In this document: piece by piece, positions 54,913-64,000 of the stretch
Layout of the letters: every line of letters starts with the position of its first letter
Position numbering within the stretch: the stretch's first letter is position 1
Assembly: GCF_000425385.1 (NCBI RefSeq)
Contig: NZ_KE384356.1
Span: 186,001-250,000 of the forward strand
Direction: 5' to 3'
Source: Pseudoduganella violaceinigra DSM 15887
Lineage (GTDB): Bacteria; Pseudomonadota; Gammaproteobacteria; Burkholderiales; Burkholderiaceae_D
DNA length: 64,000 nt
The notes under the pieces: generated by a model
Databases searched by the model: none
The model's input: the letters and a program-made list of their open reading frames with translations, nothing else
Told to the model about the DNA's origin: nothing
Translations under genes and position numbers: made by a program

Positions 54913-56196
54913 TCAGAAGAAGGTGTTGATGGCTTGAAGGACCTGGTACGTGTCATCCACAAGCAGCAGCACCGGCCATTTGTCGAAGGTGGTGCAGGGG
55001 TGGGAAATGCCGCAGCCCACCAGATCGCCCACCTGCAGAGCGGCGCCCGCACCCTCCGGCCAGCGCAGGTAGGCATGCTGGTCGTTCATTTTGACGATGG
55101 CCGCGCCTTCGGGGAGCTCCAGCTTGCCCGTTCCCGGGCGCTGCGCGGCGATCGGCAGCGGCAGGCCCAGGTCGTGCGAGGCGTCGCGCTTGCCCATCGC
55201 GAGGATGGCCAGGCCGGGTTCCGGCAGGGACAGCACCGTGCTCCACACTTCCAGTGCCGGACGCAGTCCCTCGCCGCCTTCGCGGCCGGCCAGTTCGCCG
55301 GTCAAGCCGCCGTAGTAGCCATGGTCGTTGGTCAGGTAGCAGCCGCTGCGCATGACCGGCAGCACCTTCCTGCCCCGCAGCGCCAGTCCGGCAAACTCGC
55401 GTGCCACGCGGTCGAAATAGGCCGAACCGCCAGCCGAAATGATCACCTGTTCGCCGCCGAACAGGTCTTCCGCCGCGACGGCTTTCAGCATGTCCGCCAT
55501 GCTGCGCAGGAAGCCGTTAACCACGTCCACGTCCGCCACCCGGTTGTCGGTGACCACCAGGCCTTCATAGCCTTCGATACCGGCCAGCTGCAGGCCCAGC
55601 GCGGCGGCAATGGCGCGGGCCACTTCCATTACCTGCTCCGGCGCGCGGCAACCGGCGCGCTTGCCTTTCATGCCCAGTTCCACCAGCAGCGGCAAAGGCC
55701 GTTCCAGGCCGAATGCCTGCACGGCGCGCGCCAGGCGCGCGACGCCCTGCAGCGAATCGGCCAGGGCGAAGAATTCGAAGTTGGGGTCTTCCTGCATCAG
55801 GTGCAGGACGGCGCGGATATCGGCGGGCGCCACCAGCTGATTGGCCAGGATCACGCGCCGCACCCCGAAACGTGCCGCAACCTGCACCTGCTGGACGGTG
55901 GCCAGCGTGATGCCCCAGGCGCCGTTGTCGATCTGCGCCGCAAACAGCTGCGGGCTCATGGTGGTCTTGCCATGCGGCGCCAGCAGCACCTTGTGGCGCT
56001 CGCAGAACCGGCGCATCCACGCCAGGTTGTGCTGCAGTGCGGACGCTTTCAGCACCGCCACCGGCAGGCTGGTGTCAGCCGCCAGCACGTTCCAGTGCTG
56101 GGCGCCGATCATGTGCTGGCGCAGCGGCTCTACAATAGGTAGGCCTTTTACCCCTGGCAGCAAAACCTGTTCATCGAGTTCGGGCAGCGCATACAT
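54913..56196 (-). CDS. D-serine deaminase-like PLP enzyme (alanine racemase fold)
   Basis: 427 residues. PLP Lys77 in APHGKTTMSPQ, then the fold-type III barrel and C-terminal beta domain with a zinc-type site GCGISHPCTTFDKW that marks the DSD1/eukaryotic-like D-serine dehydratase group. It probably removes ammonia from D-serine or a related D-amino acid; specificity within the family varies, and D-threonine aldolase is a relative. It lies 37 bp upstream of the aminopeptidase start on the same strand. Confidence 0.87.
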   Translation of the reverse strand: MYALPELDEQVLLPGVKGLPIVEPLRQHMIGAQHWNVLAADTSLPVAVLKASALQHNLAWMRRFCERHKVLLAPHGKTTMSPQLFAAQIDNGAWGITLATVQQVQVAARFGVRRVILANQLVAPADIRAVLHLMQEDPNFEFFALADSLQGVARLARAVQAFGLERPLPLLVELGMKGKRAGCRAPEQVMEVARAIAAALGLQLAGIEGYEGLVVTDNRVADVDVVNGFLRSMADMLKAVAAEDLFGGEQVIISAGGSAYFDRVAREFAGLALRGRKVLPVMRSGCYLTNDHGYYGGLTGELAGREGGEGLRPALEVWSTVLSLPEPGLAILAMGKRDASHDLGLPLPIAAQRPGTGKLELPEGAAIVKMNDQHAYLRWPEGAGAALQVGDLVGCGISHPCTTFDKWPVLLLVDDTYQVLQAINTFF

Positions 56197-56283
56197 ATGT
56201 TGTCCAGTCTGTCGTCCATGCGGTCGGCACCACCAAGAATATCACTTCGACCGAAAAGACCGAGGCTGACACCGGCCATATAT

Positions 56284-56679
56284 TCAATGCCACAGGCCAA
56301 GAATGAGACCGAACACCAGGAATTGTGCGGTGTGGTAGCCGCCGTCGATGAGCAGCAGCTTAATGCTGCGATTGGCAAACTGGTAATTGATGCCGAAACA
56401 GGCGGCGACCATGCCGAAACCGGCCAGGACGCCGTGCTTGACGGCATAGTCCAGGGCCGGCAGAGGGCCAACCCAGCGCGCAAAGGCGAATGCCGCCAGC
56501 AGGGAAAAAATAAAGGCGACGCCGAACACGCGCGCCGGGTGGCGGTCCTGTTTGACGCCGCCGTTTTCATCGTTCCACAGCTTGCCGAACAGGATAGGCG
56601 AATACCACAGGCCGCCCAGCATGAAGCTCGAGACGGCCGCCAACAGGACGGCCAGGACGTTCATTCCCATCATATGCAT
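56284..56679 (-). CDS. DUF1761 membrane protein
   Basis: 131 residues with four hydrophobic segments; SSFMLGGLWYSPILFGKLW near the N-terminus and DGGYHTAQFLVFGLILGLW at the end are the DUF1761 pattern. Family function unknown. Alone on the minus strand with about 85 bp on one side and 63 bp on the other. Confidence 0.88.
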   Translation of the reverse strand: MHMMGMNVLAVLLAAVSSFMLGGLWYSPILFGKLWNDENGGVKQDRHPARVFGVAFIFSLLAAFAFARWVGPLPALDYAVKHGVLAGFGMVAACFGINYQFANRSIKLLLIDGGYHTAQFLVFGLILGLWH

Positions 56680-56742
56680 CGTTGTCTCCCAATATGTTTA
56701 TTGTTGAGAAAGAACGATAAGTGAGCCCGGGCCCAGGGTCAA

Positions 56743-57090
56743 TCAACTCTTGCAATGCTCCGACAGCATTTCGCCCATCTTGCCGCTTGCCGCCTGGCGG
56801 TCGTCGGCCCAGGTCAAGGCCGATTCGGTGGCCCCCGACGCCTCGCGGCGCAGGAAGCTGACGTAGGTCGAGCCGTTCTTGCCGGTGACGTGCAGCAGCC
56901 GCACTTCGCAGCTGAAACGCGCGCTGCCGTCGCCGGCGGCGGACTTGGCCGCGCTCAATACGTCGACCTTGGTGACCGGGCCGATGTGCGCGACCAGCGG
57001 CGCGCGCTGGTTGAGGATGTCCAGCAGCTTGTCCTGCGGGATCTCGCGGCTGCATGCGGCCAGCAGCAATAGGGGCAGCAATCTCTTCAT
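56743..57090 (-). CDS. Small lipoprotein
   Basis: 115 residues. MKRLLPLLLLAACSRE is a type II signal with lipobox LAAC, so the mature protein starts at Cys13 and is lipidated. The rest is a small alpha/beta domain (VAHIGPVTKVDVLSAAKSAA) with no known motif. A modest GGAGG-like sequence precedes the ATG. It lies 77 bp downstream of phaB. Confidence 0.8.
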   Translation of the reverse strand: MKRLLPLLLLAACSREIPQDKLLDILNQRAPLVAHIGPVTKVDVLSAAKSAAGDGSARFSCEVRLLHVTGKNGSTYVSFLRREASGATESALTWADDRQAASGKMGEMLSEHCKS

Positions 57091-57167
57091 ACGTCCTCCG
57101 GAAAGACAAACGCCGACCAGCGCGGGGGCTGGACGGCGTTTGGGTGTTGCGTTGCTCTTTGCTGCGA

Positions 57168-57908
57168 TCAGGACATGTGCTGCCCGCCGTTGATCGCGAT
57201 ATTGGCGCCGGTGACGAAGGCCGCTTCTTCCGATGCCAGATAGGCCACCAGGCCTGCCACTTCTTCCGGCTTGCCCAGGCGGGCCATCGGGATTTGCGGG
57301 ATGATCTTCGAATCCAGCACGTCTTTAGGAATCTCCATCACCATCTTGGTGCCGATATAGCCCGGCGAAATGGTGTTGACGGTCACGCCCTTGCGCGCCA
57401 CTTCCAGCGCCAGCGCCTTGGTGAAGCCGTGCACGCCGGCCTTGGCCGCGGAGTAGTTGGTCTGGCCGAAAGCACCCTTCTGGCCGTTCACCGAGGAGAT
57501 GTTGATGATGCGGCCCCAGCCGCGATCCACCATGCCATCCGCTACCGGCTTGGTCATGTTGAACACGGAGTCCAGATTGGTCTTCATCACCATGTCCCAA
57601 TTGACCTTGTCCATCTTCTTGAAGGTCATGTCGCGGGTGATACCGGCGTTATTCACCAGCACCTCCACCGGACCGATCTCGCGCTCGACCGCCGCGATGC
57701 AGGTCGCTGCCGAATCGTAGTCCGCCACATCGCAAGGATAGGCTTTGAAGTTGTAGCCCTGGTCCTTCATCGTGGCCAGCCACGACTCATGCGTCTTGTT
57801 ACTTGGGGAATACGTCGTTACCACCTTGTAGCCCAGCGCGACCAGCTTGATGCAAATCGCTTCGCCCAGACCACCCATGCCGCCCGTTACCAATGCAACT
57901 CGTGCCAT
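57168..57908 (-). CDS. phaB: Acetoacetyl-CoA reductase PhaB
   Basis: 246-residue short-chain dehydrogenase: NADPH motif TGGMGGLG, NNAG, catalytic Ser (NISSVNGQ), and YxxxK in NYSAAKAG. The wording (VNTISPGYIGT, INGGQHMS at the C-terminus) is that of PhaB enzymes that reduce acetoacetyl-CoA to (R)-3-hydroxybutyryl-CoA for PHB. It follows phaA by 39 bp on the same strand. Confidence 0.95.
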   Translation of the reverse strand: MARVALVTGGMGGLGEAICIKLVALGYKVVTTYSPSNKTHESWLATMKDQGYNFKAYPCDVADYDSAATCIAAVEREIGPVEVLVNNAGITRDMTFKKMDKVNWDMVMKTNLDSVFNMTKPVADGMVDRGWGRIINISSVNGQKGAFGQTNYSAAKAGVHGFTKALALEVARKGVTVNTISPGYIGTKMVMEIPKDVLDSKIIPQIPMARLGKPEEVAGLVAYLASEEAAFVTGANIAINGGQHMS

Positions 57909-57947
57909 TTAAAGTTCCCCTTGTGTACGTTCTCTTAGACTAAAAGC

Positions 57948-59126
57948 TCATTCCCTTTCAACTGCAAGTGCTACGCCCATGCCGCCGCCGATGCACAGCG
58001 AGGCCAGGCCCTTCTTCGCGTCACGGCGGACCATTTCATGCAGCAGGGTCACCAGGATGCGGGCACCGGACGCGCCGATCGGGTGGCCGAGGGCAATCGC
58101 ACCGCCATTGACGTTGATCTTGCTGGTGTCCCAGCCCATTTCCTTGTTCACGGCGCAGGCTTGCGCAGCGAACGCTTCATTGATTTCCATCAGGTCCAGG
58201 TCTTGCGGCGACCAGCCGGCCTTTTTCAGGCACAGCTGCGAAGCGGTGACCGGTCCCATGCCCATATAGGCTGGATCCAGGCCGGACGACGCGTAGGCCT
58301 TGATGCGCGCCAGCGGCGTCAGACCCAGTTCCTTGGCCTGTTTGGCCGACATCATCATCACGGCGGCCGCGCCATCGTTGATGCCGGAGGCATTGCCGGC
58401 GGTGACGGAGCCGGCCTTGTCGAAGGCTGGGCGCAGGCCGGACAGCGCTTCCAGCGTGGAGCCCGGCTTGATGTATTCGTCCTGGTCGAAGAAGATGCTG
58501 CCCTTCTTCTGCACGATTTCCAGCGGCAGGATTTCGTCCTTGAACTTGCCAGCCTTTTGCGCCGCTTCCGCTTTCAGCTGCGACTGCAGGGCGAATTCGT
58601 CCTGCTGGCTGCGCGAGATATCGTATTTCTTGGCCACGTTCTCGGCGGTGATGCCCATGTGATACTGGTTGTACACGTCCCACAGGCCGTCCACGATCAT
58701 GGTGTCGACCATCTTGGCGTCGCCCATGCGGAAACCGTCGCGCGAACCGTTCAGCACGTGCGGCGAAGCGCTCATGTTTTCCTGCCCGCCGGCGATGATG
58801 ATGCTGGCGTCGCCGCACTTGATCGCCTGCGCCGCCAGGTGGGTCGCCTTCAGGCCGCTGCCGCACACTTTGTTGATGGTGTAAGCCGGGATGGCGCTTG
58901 GCAGGCCGGATTTGATGACGGCTTGGCGCGCCGGATTCTGGCCGACACCCGCGGTCAGCACCTGGCCCAGGATGACTTCGCTGACCAGGTTCGGGTCGAT
59001 GCCGGTCTGGGCCAGCAGGCCCTTGATGACATGGGCGCCCAGCTCTGCTGCCGGGGTCTTGGCCAGGGAACCGCCGAACTTGCCTACTGCGGTACGGCCT
59101 GCTGCAACAATTACTACATCATCCAT
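57948..59126 (-). CDS. phaA: Acetyl-CoA C-acetyltransferase PhaA
   Basis: 392-residue thiolase that joins two acetyl-CoA. Cys88 ([10 protein letters not shown]), His in [13 protein letters not shown] and the second Cys in LCIGGGMG are all present. CGGAG lies 9 bp before the ATG. Together with phaB it makes the PHB monomer; no PHB synthase (phaC) lies in the window, so polymerisation must be encoded elsewhere. Confidence 0.95.
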   Translation of the reverse strand: MDDVVIVAAGRTAVGKFGGSLAKTPAAELGAHVIKGLLAQTGIDPNLVSEVILGQVLTAGVGQNPARQAVIKSGLPSAIPAYTINKVCGSGLKATHLAAQAIKCGDASIIIAGGQENMSASPHVLNGSRDGFRMGDAKMVDTMIVDGLWDVYNQYHMGITAENVAKKYDISRSQQDEFALQSQLKAEAAQKAGKFKDEILPLEIVQKKGSIFFDQDEYIKPGSTLEALSGLRPAFDKAGSVTAGNASGINDGAAAVMMMSAKQAKELGLTPLARIKAYASSGLDPAYMGMGPVTASQLCLKKAGWSPQDLDLMEINEAFAAQACAVNKEMGWDTSKINVNGGAIALGHPIGASGARILVTLLHEMVRRDAKKGLASLCIGGGMGVALAVERE

Positions 59127-59201
59127 TCTGCTTCTCCGGGAGTGGTATGAAAATCGTTCAATGCATTCTAGCTAAGCGCCACGTCTGCGGCCAGCAATGG
59201 C

Positions 59202-59474
59202 CTACCGGAACAATGGCTTATTCAAAGCCACGTCTGTTGCCTCACGTCCAAACGCTTGCGCACGGTCCATGGCGTGCTTGCCCTGGTCGCTTGCCATCTG
59301 CAGCAGGTCTTGGGGATGCTTGACGGTCAGGAATTCGTTGGAGGCCGAGGTCATGGCGGCGAGAGAAGCGAGTGCGGTATCACGATGCCAGTCAAAGAAA
59401 TTGGCGAAGCTGGCGAGTTGCGCGTCGAAAGCCGCTTCGGCAGCGCGGGAAAAATCATTGCTGAACGCGTACAT
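59202..59474 (-). CDS. Phasin-like granule-associated protein
   Basis: 90 residues, shorter than most phasins, all helix and amphipathic: FDAQLASFANFFDWHRDTALA then SLAAMTSASNEFLTVKHPQDLLQMASDQGKHAMDR in pattern. AlaSer-rich helix surface and location upstream of phaA-phaB suggest coating of PHB granules. Phasins regulate granule size and number. The shorter length makes the family assignment less than certain. Confidence 0.75.
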   Translation of the reverse strand: MYAFSNDFSRAAEAAFDAQLASFANFFDWHRDTALASLAAMTSASNEFLTVKHPQDLLQMASDQGKHAMDRAQAFGREATDVALNKPLFR

Positions 59475-59600
59475 GCTGCTACTCCTTCCTTGAATAGATG
59501 GCTAAGTTACCGCAAGACTTCTCATGTTAGTTCGCGAATCCCTGCAATTGTTTGATAAACATCAAGGCTGCTTTCATTTTGCATAATTCCCCTAACGATG

Positions 59601-60509
59601 TCACGACAATAACTTGATACCGTCCAGCGAGGCGGCGCACTGCTCGCGTATCACGTTGACGAAGTCGTTGACGTAAGCCTTATGCTGCAAGGCCGGCGGC
59701 ACCGAGACGAACAGGTCGCTCCACAAGCCGGTCTCGCCCACCGGGCGCGCCACCACATAGTCGTAGTCCACATAATTCTTGATGGCCCAGTTCGGCAGCG
59801 CGGCGACGCCGCGGCGGCTGGCCACCAGCTGCAGGATGGCGACCGTCAGCTCGGCGGTGCGGCGCTGGTACTGCACGCCGGCCGGACGCAGCACTTCACG
59901 GATCAGGTCGATGCGCTGTTCCGGCACAGGATAGGTAATCAAGGTTTCGCCCTCATAGTCCTGGGCCGACAGGCGGCGCAGCTGGGCCATGCGGTGCTTC
60001 TGCGCCATGACCGTCAGGATCTCGAAGCGGAACAGCGGGAAGGTGGAGTAATCGGCGCTGTAGTCCGAGCCGATCACCAGGTCGGCCAGGCCATTGCGCA
60101 GCAGGTCGGCCGGTTCGCTGTGGAAGCCGGAGACCAGGTCGATTTCCACCTCCGGCCAGCGGGTGCGGAAGGCATCCATCACTGGCATCAGCCAATCGAA
60201 ACATGTATGGCATTCAAGCGCGACGCGCAATTGGCCGGTGTCGCCCTGCGACAGGCGCAGCACATCGCGCTCGGCGCGTTCCACTTCAGGCAGCAGGGTA
60301 TCGGCCAGCTTCAGCAGGCGCTCGCCGGTGGCCGTGAAGCCGATCGGCATCGATTTCCGCTCAAAGAGTGGCGTACCGTAGCGATCTTCCAGCAATTTGA
60401 TTTGATGCGACAAGGCCGACTGCGTCAGGTTCAGCAGTTGCGCTGCCTTGACCAGGCTACCGGAGGAGCGAAGCGCAGACAGCGTGCGCAAGTGACGAAT
60501 CTCGAGCAT
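59601..60509 (-). CDS. metR: LysR-family regulator MetR
   Basis: 302 residues from ATG 60509; in-frame codons further upstream lie in the intergenic region. N-terminal winged helix (3-62) with SGSLVKAAQLLNLTQSALSHQ, then a substrate-binding domain with LECHTCFDWLMP, the MetR pattern for homocysteine sensing. Divergent from metE with a MetR box between them, so it should activate metE and repress itself. Confidence 0.92.
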   Translation of the reverse strand: MLEIRHLRTLSALRSSGSLVKAAQLLNLTQSALSHQIKLLEDRYGTPLFERKSMPIGFTATGERLLKLADTLLPEVERAERDVLRLSQGDTGQLRVALECHTCFDWLMPVMDAFRTRWPEVEIDLVSGFHSEPADLLRNGLADLVIGSDYSADYSTFPLFRFEILTVMAQKHRMAQLRRLSAQDYEGETLITYPVPEQRIDLIREVLRPAGVQYQRRTAELTVAILQLVASRRGVAALPNWAIKNYVDYDYVVARPVGETGLWSDLFVSVPPALQHKAYVNDFVNVIREQCAASLDGIKLLS

Positions 60510-60512
60510 GTA

Positions 60513-60525
60513 TGAAAAGTTTTCA
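60513..60525. promoter_or_regulatory. MetR box between metR and metE
   Basis: TGAAAAGTTTTCA is an exact match to the MetR consensus TGAA-N5-TTCA and is palindromic. It lies 3 bp upstream of the metR start and 77 bp upstream of metE, so it suits metE activation and metR autorepression. Confidence 0.75.
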
Positions 60526-60601
60526 AGTTGATGCGCAATAAGTTTCGTTTTTATTATATGCCGCCATGCCGCAAACTGTACTTCATCAATATTTCTTAAG
60601 C

Positions 60602-62941
60602 ATGACAAAAATGAAACTGGTACAGACCCATATTCCCGGTTACCCGCGCATCGGCGCAGCGCGTGAACTGAAATTCGCCCTCGAACGCTTCTGGCGCGGT
60701 GAAGCGAGTGAAGCGGCGCTCCAGGAAACGGCGAGCAAGCTTCGTGCCCAGCACTGGTCGACGCAGCGCCAGCACGGCCTGGATTGTGTGACGGTGGGCG
60801 ATTTTGCCCTGTACGACCACGTGGCGAACCATGTCCAGCTGTTCGGCTGCGAACCGAGCCGCTTCGGCTTTACCGGGGGCGAAGCGCCGCTGGCGCGCTA
60901 TTTTGCAATGGCGCGGGGCGACAGCGCACATGAACAGTGCGGCTGCGGCCATAATGGTGCGGCACTTGAGATGACCAAGTGGTTCGACACCAACTACCAC
61001 TACCTGGTGCCGGAATTCGACGAATCGACCGCGTTCGAGCTGCACAGCAAGCAGTTGCTCGACGAAGTCACCGAGGCGCGCGCGGCGGGCCACCGGGTGA
61101 AGGCGGTCCTGCTCGGCCCGTTGACCTTCCTGTGGCTGGGCAAGGAGCGCAATGCCAGGGATGGATTCCAGCGCCTGGACCTGCTCGATAGCCTGCTGCC
61201 GCAATACAGCCGCCTGCTCATGCAGCTGCGCGTCGCCGGCGCGGATTGGGTGCAGCTGGATGAGCCTATCCTCGGCCTCGACCTGCCCAACGCCTGGCGC
61301 AATGCCTTCGAACCGGCCTACTGGCTGCTCAACCAGTCCGGTGCCCAGCTGATGGTCGCCACCTACTTCTCGCCGCTGGAAGAAAACGTCAGCCTGGCCT
61401 GCCGCCTGCCGGTCGCCGGTCTGCACGTCGACGCCGTCCGTGCCGCCAGCGAACTGGCCAGCGTGGCCGACTGGCTGCCTGCGCACAAGACGCTGTCGAT
61501 CGGCATCATCGATGGCCGTAACATCTGGCGTAGCGACCTCGATACGGCGCTCGCTACCCTGATGCCGGTGCTTGCCAAGCGTACCGGCCCGGTCTGGCTA
61601 TCGACCTCATGCTCCCTGCTGCATGTGCCATTCAGCCTGGCGGCCGAAACATCGCTCGATGAAGAAGTAAAACCATGGCTGGCATTCGCCGAAGAGAAGC
61701 TGGCGGAACTGGCCCTGCTCAAGGCAGCCTTGTCCGCGGATGAGCGCGTGTCAGGCCAGGTGGCAAGAGGCTTTGCCGAGGCGCGCGCAGCGCTGGCGAG
61801 CCGCCGCACCAGCGCCCGGGTTCACAACGCGGACGTGGCAAAGCGTATGGCCGCCTTGGCGTGCGACCCCGCCGCCGCGCGCCGCCACGCCCCGTTCGCG
61901 CAACGGCAGCAGCTGCAGCGGGAACGCCTGCGGCTGCCAGCCTTCCCGACCACGACGATTGGCTCCTTCCCGCAAACGCAGCAAATCCGTACCGCACGTG
62001 CCGCCTTCAAGCGCGGCGAATTGCCCCCCGCTGCTTACCAGCAAGCGATGCGCGAAGCGATCGAACACGCCATCCGCCAGCAGGAAGAGTTCGGCCTGGA
62101 CGTACTGGTGCATGGTGAAGCCGAACGCAACGATATGGTCGAGTATTTCGGCGAGCAGCTGGACGGCTTCACGTTCACGGCCAACGGCTGGGTGCAATCC
62201 TATGGCTCCCGCTGCGTGAAGCCGCCGGTCATTTACGGCGACGTGCAACGCCCGCAAGCGATGACCGTGCATTGGGCGCAATTCGCGCAAAGCCTGACCG
62301 GCAAGCCGGTAAAAGGCATGCTGACCGGGCCGGTCACGATTCTGCAATGGTCTTTTGTGCGGGACGATCAGGCGCGCGCGGATACGGCGCAGCAGATTGC
62401 CGCCGCGATTCGCGATGAAGTGCGCGACCTGGAGCATGCCGGCATCGCCATCATTCAGATCGATGAGCCCGCTTTGCGCGAAGGCCTGCCGTTGCGCCGC
62501 AGCCGCTGGGACGCTTATCTGGACTGGGCCACCAAGGCCTTCCGCATCAGCGCGGCGGTTGCGGCCGATGCGACGCAGATCCATACCCATATGTGCTATG
62601 CCGAGTTCAACGATATCCTGCCTGCGATCGCGGCCTTGGATGCGGACGTCATCACCATCGAATCGAGCCGCTCGGCGATGGAGCTTCTTGGTGGGTTCGC
62701 CAGCTTCCGCTATCCGAACGAGATCGGTCCCGGCGTGTACGATATCCACTCGCCGCGTGTGCCCGGCAGCGAGGAAATGGCGGACCTGCTGCGCAAGGCG
62801 GCCCGGGTCGTGCCGCCAGCACAGCTATGGGTCAATCCCGACTGTGGACTCAAAACCCGCGCCTGGCCCGAAACTGCGGCCGCCTTGCAGAACATGGTTG
62901 CGGCAGCCCAAAAACTGCGCGCGGAACTGGAGCCGAGCTGA
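60602..62941 (+). CDS. metE: Cobalamin-independent methionine synthase MetE
   Basis: 779 residues; transfers a methyl group from 5-methyltetrahydropteroyltri-glutamate to homocysteine. N-terminal [10 protein letters not shown] opens the first barrel, the linker region and second barrel follow with [10 protein letters not shown], and zinc ligands are in HTHMCYAEF and PDCGLKTR. Start chosen at 60602; ATG 60611 ([10 protein letters not shown]) is nearly as good, since neither has a clear ribosome site. Divergent from metR. Confidence 0.95.
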   Translation: MTKMKLVQTHIPGYPRIGAARELKFALERFWRGEASEAALQETASKLRAQHWSTQRQHGLDCVTVGDFALYDHVANHVQLFGCEPSRFGFTGGEAPLARYFAMARGDSAHEQCGCGHNGAALEMTKWFDTNYHYLVPEFDESTAFELHSKQLLDEVTEARAAGHRVKAVLLGPLTFLWLGKERNARDGFQRLDLLDSLLPQYSRLLMQLRVAGADWVQLDEPILGLDLPNAWRNAFEPAYWLLNQSGAQLMVATYFSPLEENVSLACRLPVAGLHVDAVRAASELASVADWLPAHKTLSIGIIDGRNIWRSDLDTALATLMPVLAKRTGPVWLSTSCSLLHVPFSLAAETSLDEEVKPWLAFAEEKLAELALLKAALSADERVSGQVARGFAEARAALASRRTSARVHNADVAKRMAALACDPAAARRHAPFAQRQQLQRERLRLPAFPTTTIGSFPQTQQIRTARAAFKRGELPPAAYQQAMREAIEHAIRQQEEFGLDVLVHGEAERNDMVEYFGEQLDGFTFTANGWVQSYGSRCVKPPVIYGDVQRPQAMTVHWAQFAQSLTGKPVKGMLTGPVTILQWSFVRDDQARADTAQQIAAAIRDEVRDLEHAGIAIIQIDEPALREGLPLRRSRWDAYLDWATKAFRISAAVAADATQIHTHMCYAEFNDILPAIAALDADVITIESSRSAMELLGGFASFRYPNEIGPGVYDIHSPRVPGSEEMADLLRKAARVVPPAQLWVNPDCGLKTRAWPETAAALQNMVAAAQKLRAELEPS

Positions 62942-63069
62942 GACATCCTTGGTTTGAAGGCGGTCCCTTGATTGTGCAAGCCAAGAACAAGCTCTTCGGA
63001 CCGCTCAACAATCAGGAATGGCCTCAAGCGACGGCTGCAGCAGCGCAAACTGCGCGTTATCCACCAGCA

Positions 63070-63399
63070 TCACTTGGCGCCGCCGACAAAACGCAGTGCT
63101 TCCTGCGCCAGGCTGGTCCACTGGCCCGTGGCTTGCGGGTTCAGTGCCAGCCATTCCTTCATCAATTTCCCGTGACCCGGGTCGAACTTATGGCCGATGC
63201 CCGACGCTTCGAGCTCGTCAACCCTGGTACGCGGCAACTTGACCACGAATTCGTCTGCGGCCGACACCATGGCAAAGATCTTTCCATTGACTTTCAGCGC
63301 CGAGGAACCGAAGCCCTTCTTACCGCCTTGCCCGAAGTCCACACCCGGCTCGCCGGCCAGCGTTTCCGCCAACCTCGCAAAACGTGACTTGTTGTCCAT
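63070..63399 (-). CDS. TfoX/Sxy N-terminal-domain protein
   Basis: 109 residues: DFGQGGKKGFGSSALKVNGKIF then VVKLPRTRVDELEASGIGHKFD and KEWLAL, the pattern of stand-alone TfoX N-terminal-domain (YjbR-like) proteins. Full TfoX activates competence, but single-domain forms have no fixed role. It overlaps nothing and lies 2 bp downstream of ridA on the same strand, so is co-transcribed. Confidence 0.82.
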   Translation of the reverse strand: MDNKSRFARLAETLAGEPGVDFGQGGKKGFGSSALKVNGKIFAMVSAADEFVVKLPRTRVDELEASGIGHKFDPGHGKLMKEWLALNPQATGQWTSLAQEALRFVGGAK

Positions 63400-63401
63400 G
63401 A

Positions 63402-63788
63402 TCAGTTCTTGGGGACTGCGATCACATTCATGGTGAGGCGCGCTCCCGGTTTGGGCAGGGCGGCAACCCCGATTACGGTGCGGGCCGGATAGGGCTCGGC
63501 AAACAGCTCGGCATAAGCCCGATTCATTTCCGCAAACTCGGCCACGTCCACCATATTGACCTGGACATGCACGACGTCATCCAGGCCAGCGTCTGCCGAT
63601 GCCAGCATGGCCGCGATATTCTTCAACGTCTGCCGCGTTTGCGTATAGGCATCCGGTCCGGCGAGCTGCCCGGTCCCAGGATCGACGCCGGGCGTGCCCG
63701 AGATAAAAACCTGCCCGCCAGCCTTGACGACATGACTGTAGGGACCGATCGGCGGGAATAAGTTGGTTTCGACCAGGGTTCTTGGCAT
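63402..63788 (-). CDS. RidA-family enamine/imine deaminase
   Basis: 128 residues. GPYSHVVKAGGQVFISGTPG and the C-terminal PARTVIGVAALPKPG with Arg in PARTVI (substrate carboxylate ligand) are typical of RidA/YjgF. It removes reactive 2-aminoacrylate-type intermediates made by PLP enzymes. First gene of the ridA-tfoX pair. Confidence 0.92.
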   Translation of the reverse strand: MPRTLVETNLFPPIGPYSHVVKAGGQVFISGTPGVDPGTGQLAGPDAYTQTRQTLKNIAAMLASADAGLDDVVHVQVNMVDVAEFAEMNRAYAELFAEPYPARTVIGVAALPKPGARLTMNVIAVPKN

Positions 63789-64000
63789 GGCGTTACCTCA
63801 TCCTGCAAGAATTGTTCAGTTTGATGCCTGTCGCCATCTGTTTCCCCTTCAAAGATAGTTAGTTTTATTACAAATGTTAACATAACACAACTAGCCTGAA
63901 AGCCGCATAAACACTAGGATCAGCCTCCCCAAGCAAGCTTAAGCAAAGTACAATGCACCCAGCCTGGGTCCAGCCCGTTACCTTGCGATTGACATGCCTA
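63789..64000. other. Right-edge intergenic sequence
   Basis: No gene was recognised here. It is AT-rich near 63850-63890, a likely promoter zone for ridA on the minus strand. Confidence 0.4.

Overview
The window looks like a chromosomal segment of a high-GC betaproteobacterium of the Oxalobacteraceae type (Massilia, Duganella or Janthinobacterium relatives). This is inferred from gene content: a PrsK/PrsR PEP-CTERM (XrtA-type) exopolysaccharide locus, polyhydroxybutyrate genes (phaA, phaB, a phasin), metE/metR, and dispersed palindromes built on a GGGTCAGAC core. The genus cannot be fixed from sequence reading alone.

Region 1 (1-19640) is a surface-polysaccharide locus. A minus-strand run makes an activated uronic acid (tviB, tviC-like epimerase), primes glycan synthesis on a lipid carrier (TIGR03013-type sugar transferase) and senses and regulates the programme (prsK, prsR; prsR runs off the left edge). 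After a PAS-containing chemoreceptor come a flippase, an asparagine-synthase-like amidotransferase without the usual N-terminal cysteine, an alpha/alpha-barrel-like protein, an AAC(3)-like acetyltransferase, two paralogous membrane acyltransferases, three GNAT-type proteins and a papain-like lipoprotein. Together these look like assembly, export and acyl decoration of a polysaccharide.

Region 2 (19807-34571) is an integrated mobile element of about 14.8 kb. It is bounded by 47-bp direct repeats that copy the 3' part of the tRNA-Arg(CCG) gene, which remains intact at the right end. Near each end lies a pair of GTAACCC motifs 11 bp apart, probable integrase arm sites. The left half holds a tyrosine integrase, an AlpA-like protein, a DUF1376 replication protein, a DnaB-type helicase and small unknown genes; no virion or conjugation genes were seen. 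The right half is cargo: a LAGLIDADG protein, an XRE regulator, an unknown helical protein, a HEPN/Toprim-associated protein, and a tightly coupled operon of a putative ribbon-helix-helix protein, an AAA+ ATPase and an 858-residue subtilase. This cargo is the best candidate for an undescribed conflict or defence system.

Region 3 (34600-64000) is ordinary core genome: a c-type cytochrome, three tandem M13 metallopeptidases with a small secreted protein between them, a TonB-dependent receptor, a Spy-like protein, a CtpA-type protease, a KAS III enzyme, a YbaL-type antiporter, FadH, prolyl aminopeptidase, a D-serine-deaminase-like enzyme, the phaA-phaB-phasin group, metR/metE with a MetR box, a TfoX-like protein and RidA. 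No rRNA, CRISPR array or complete insertion sequence was found.
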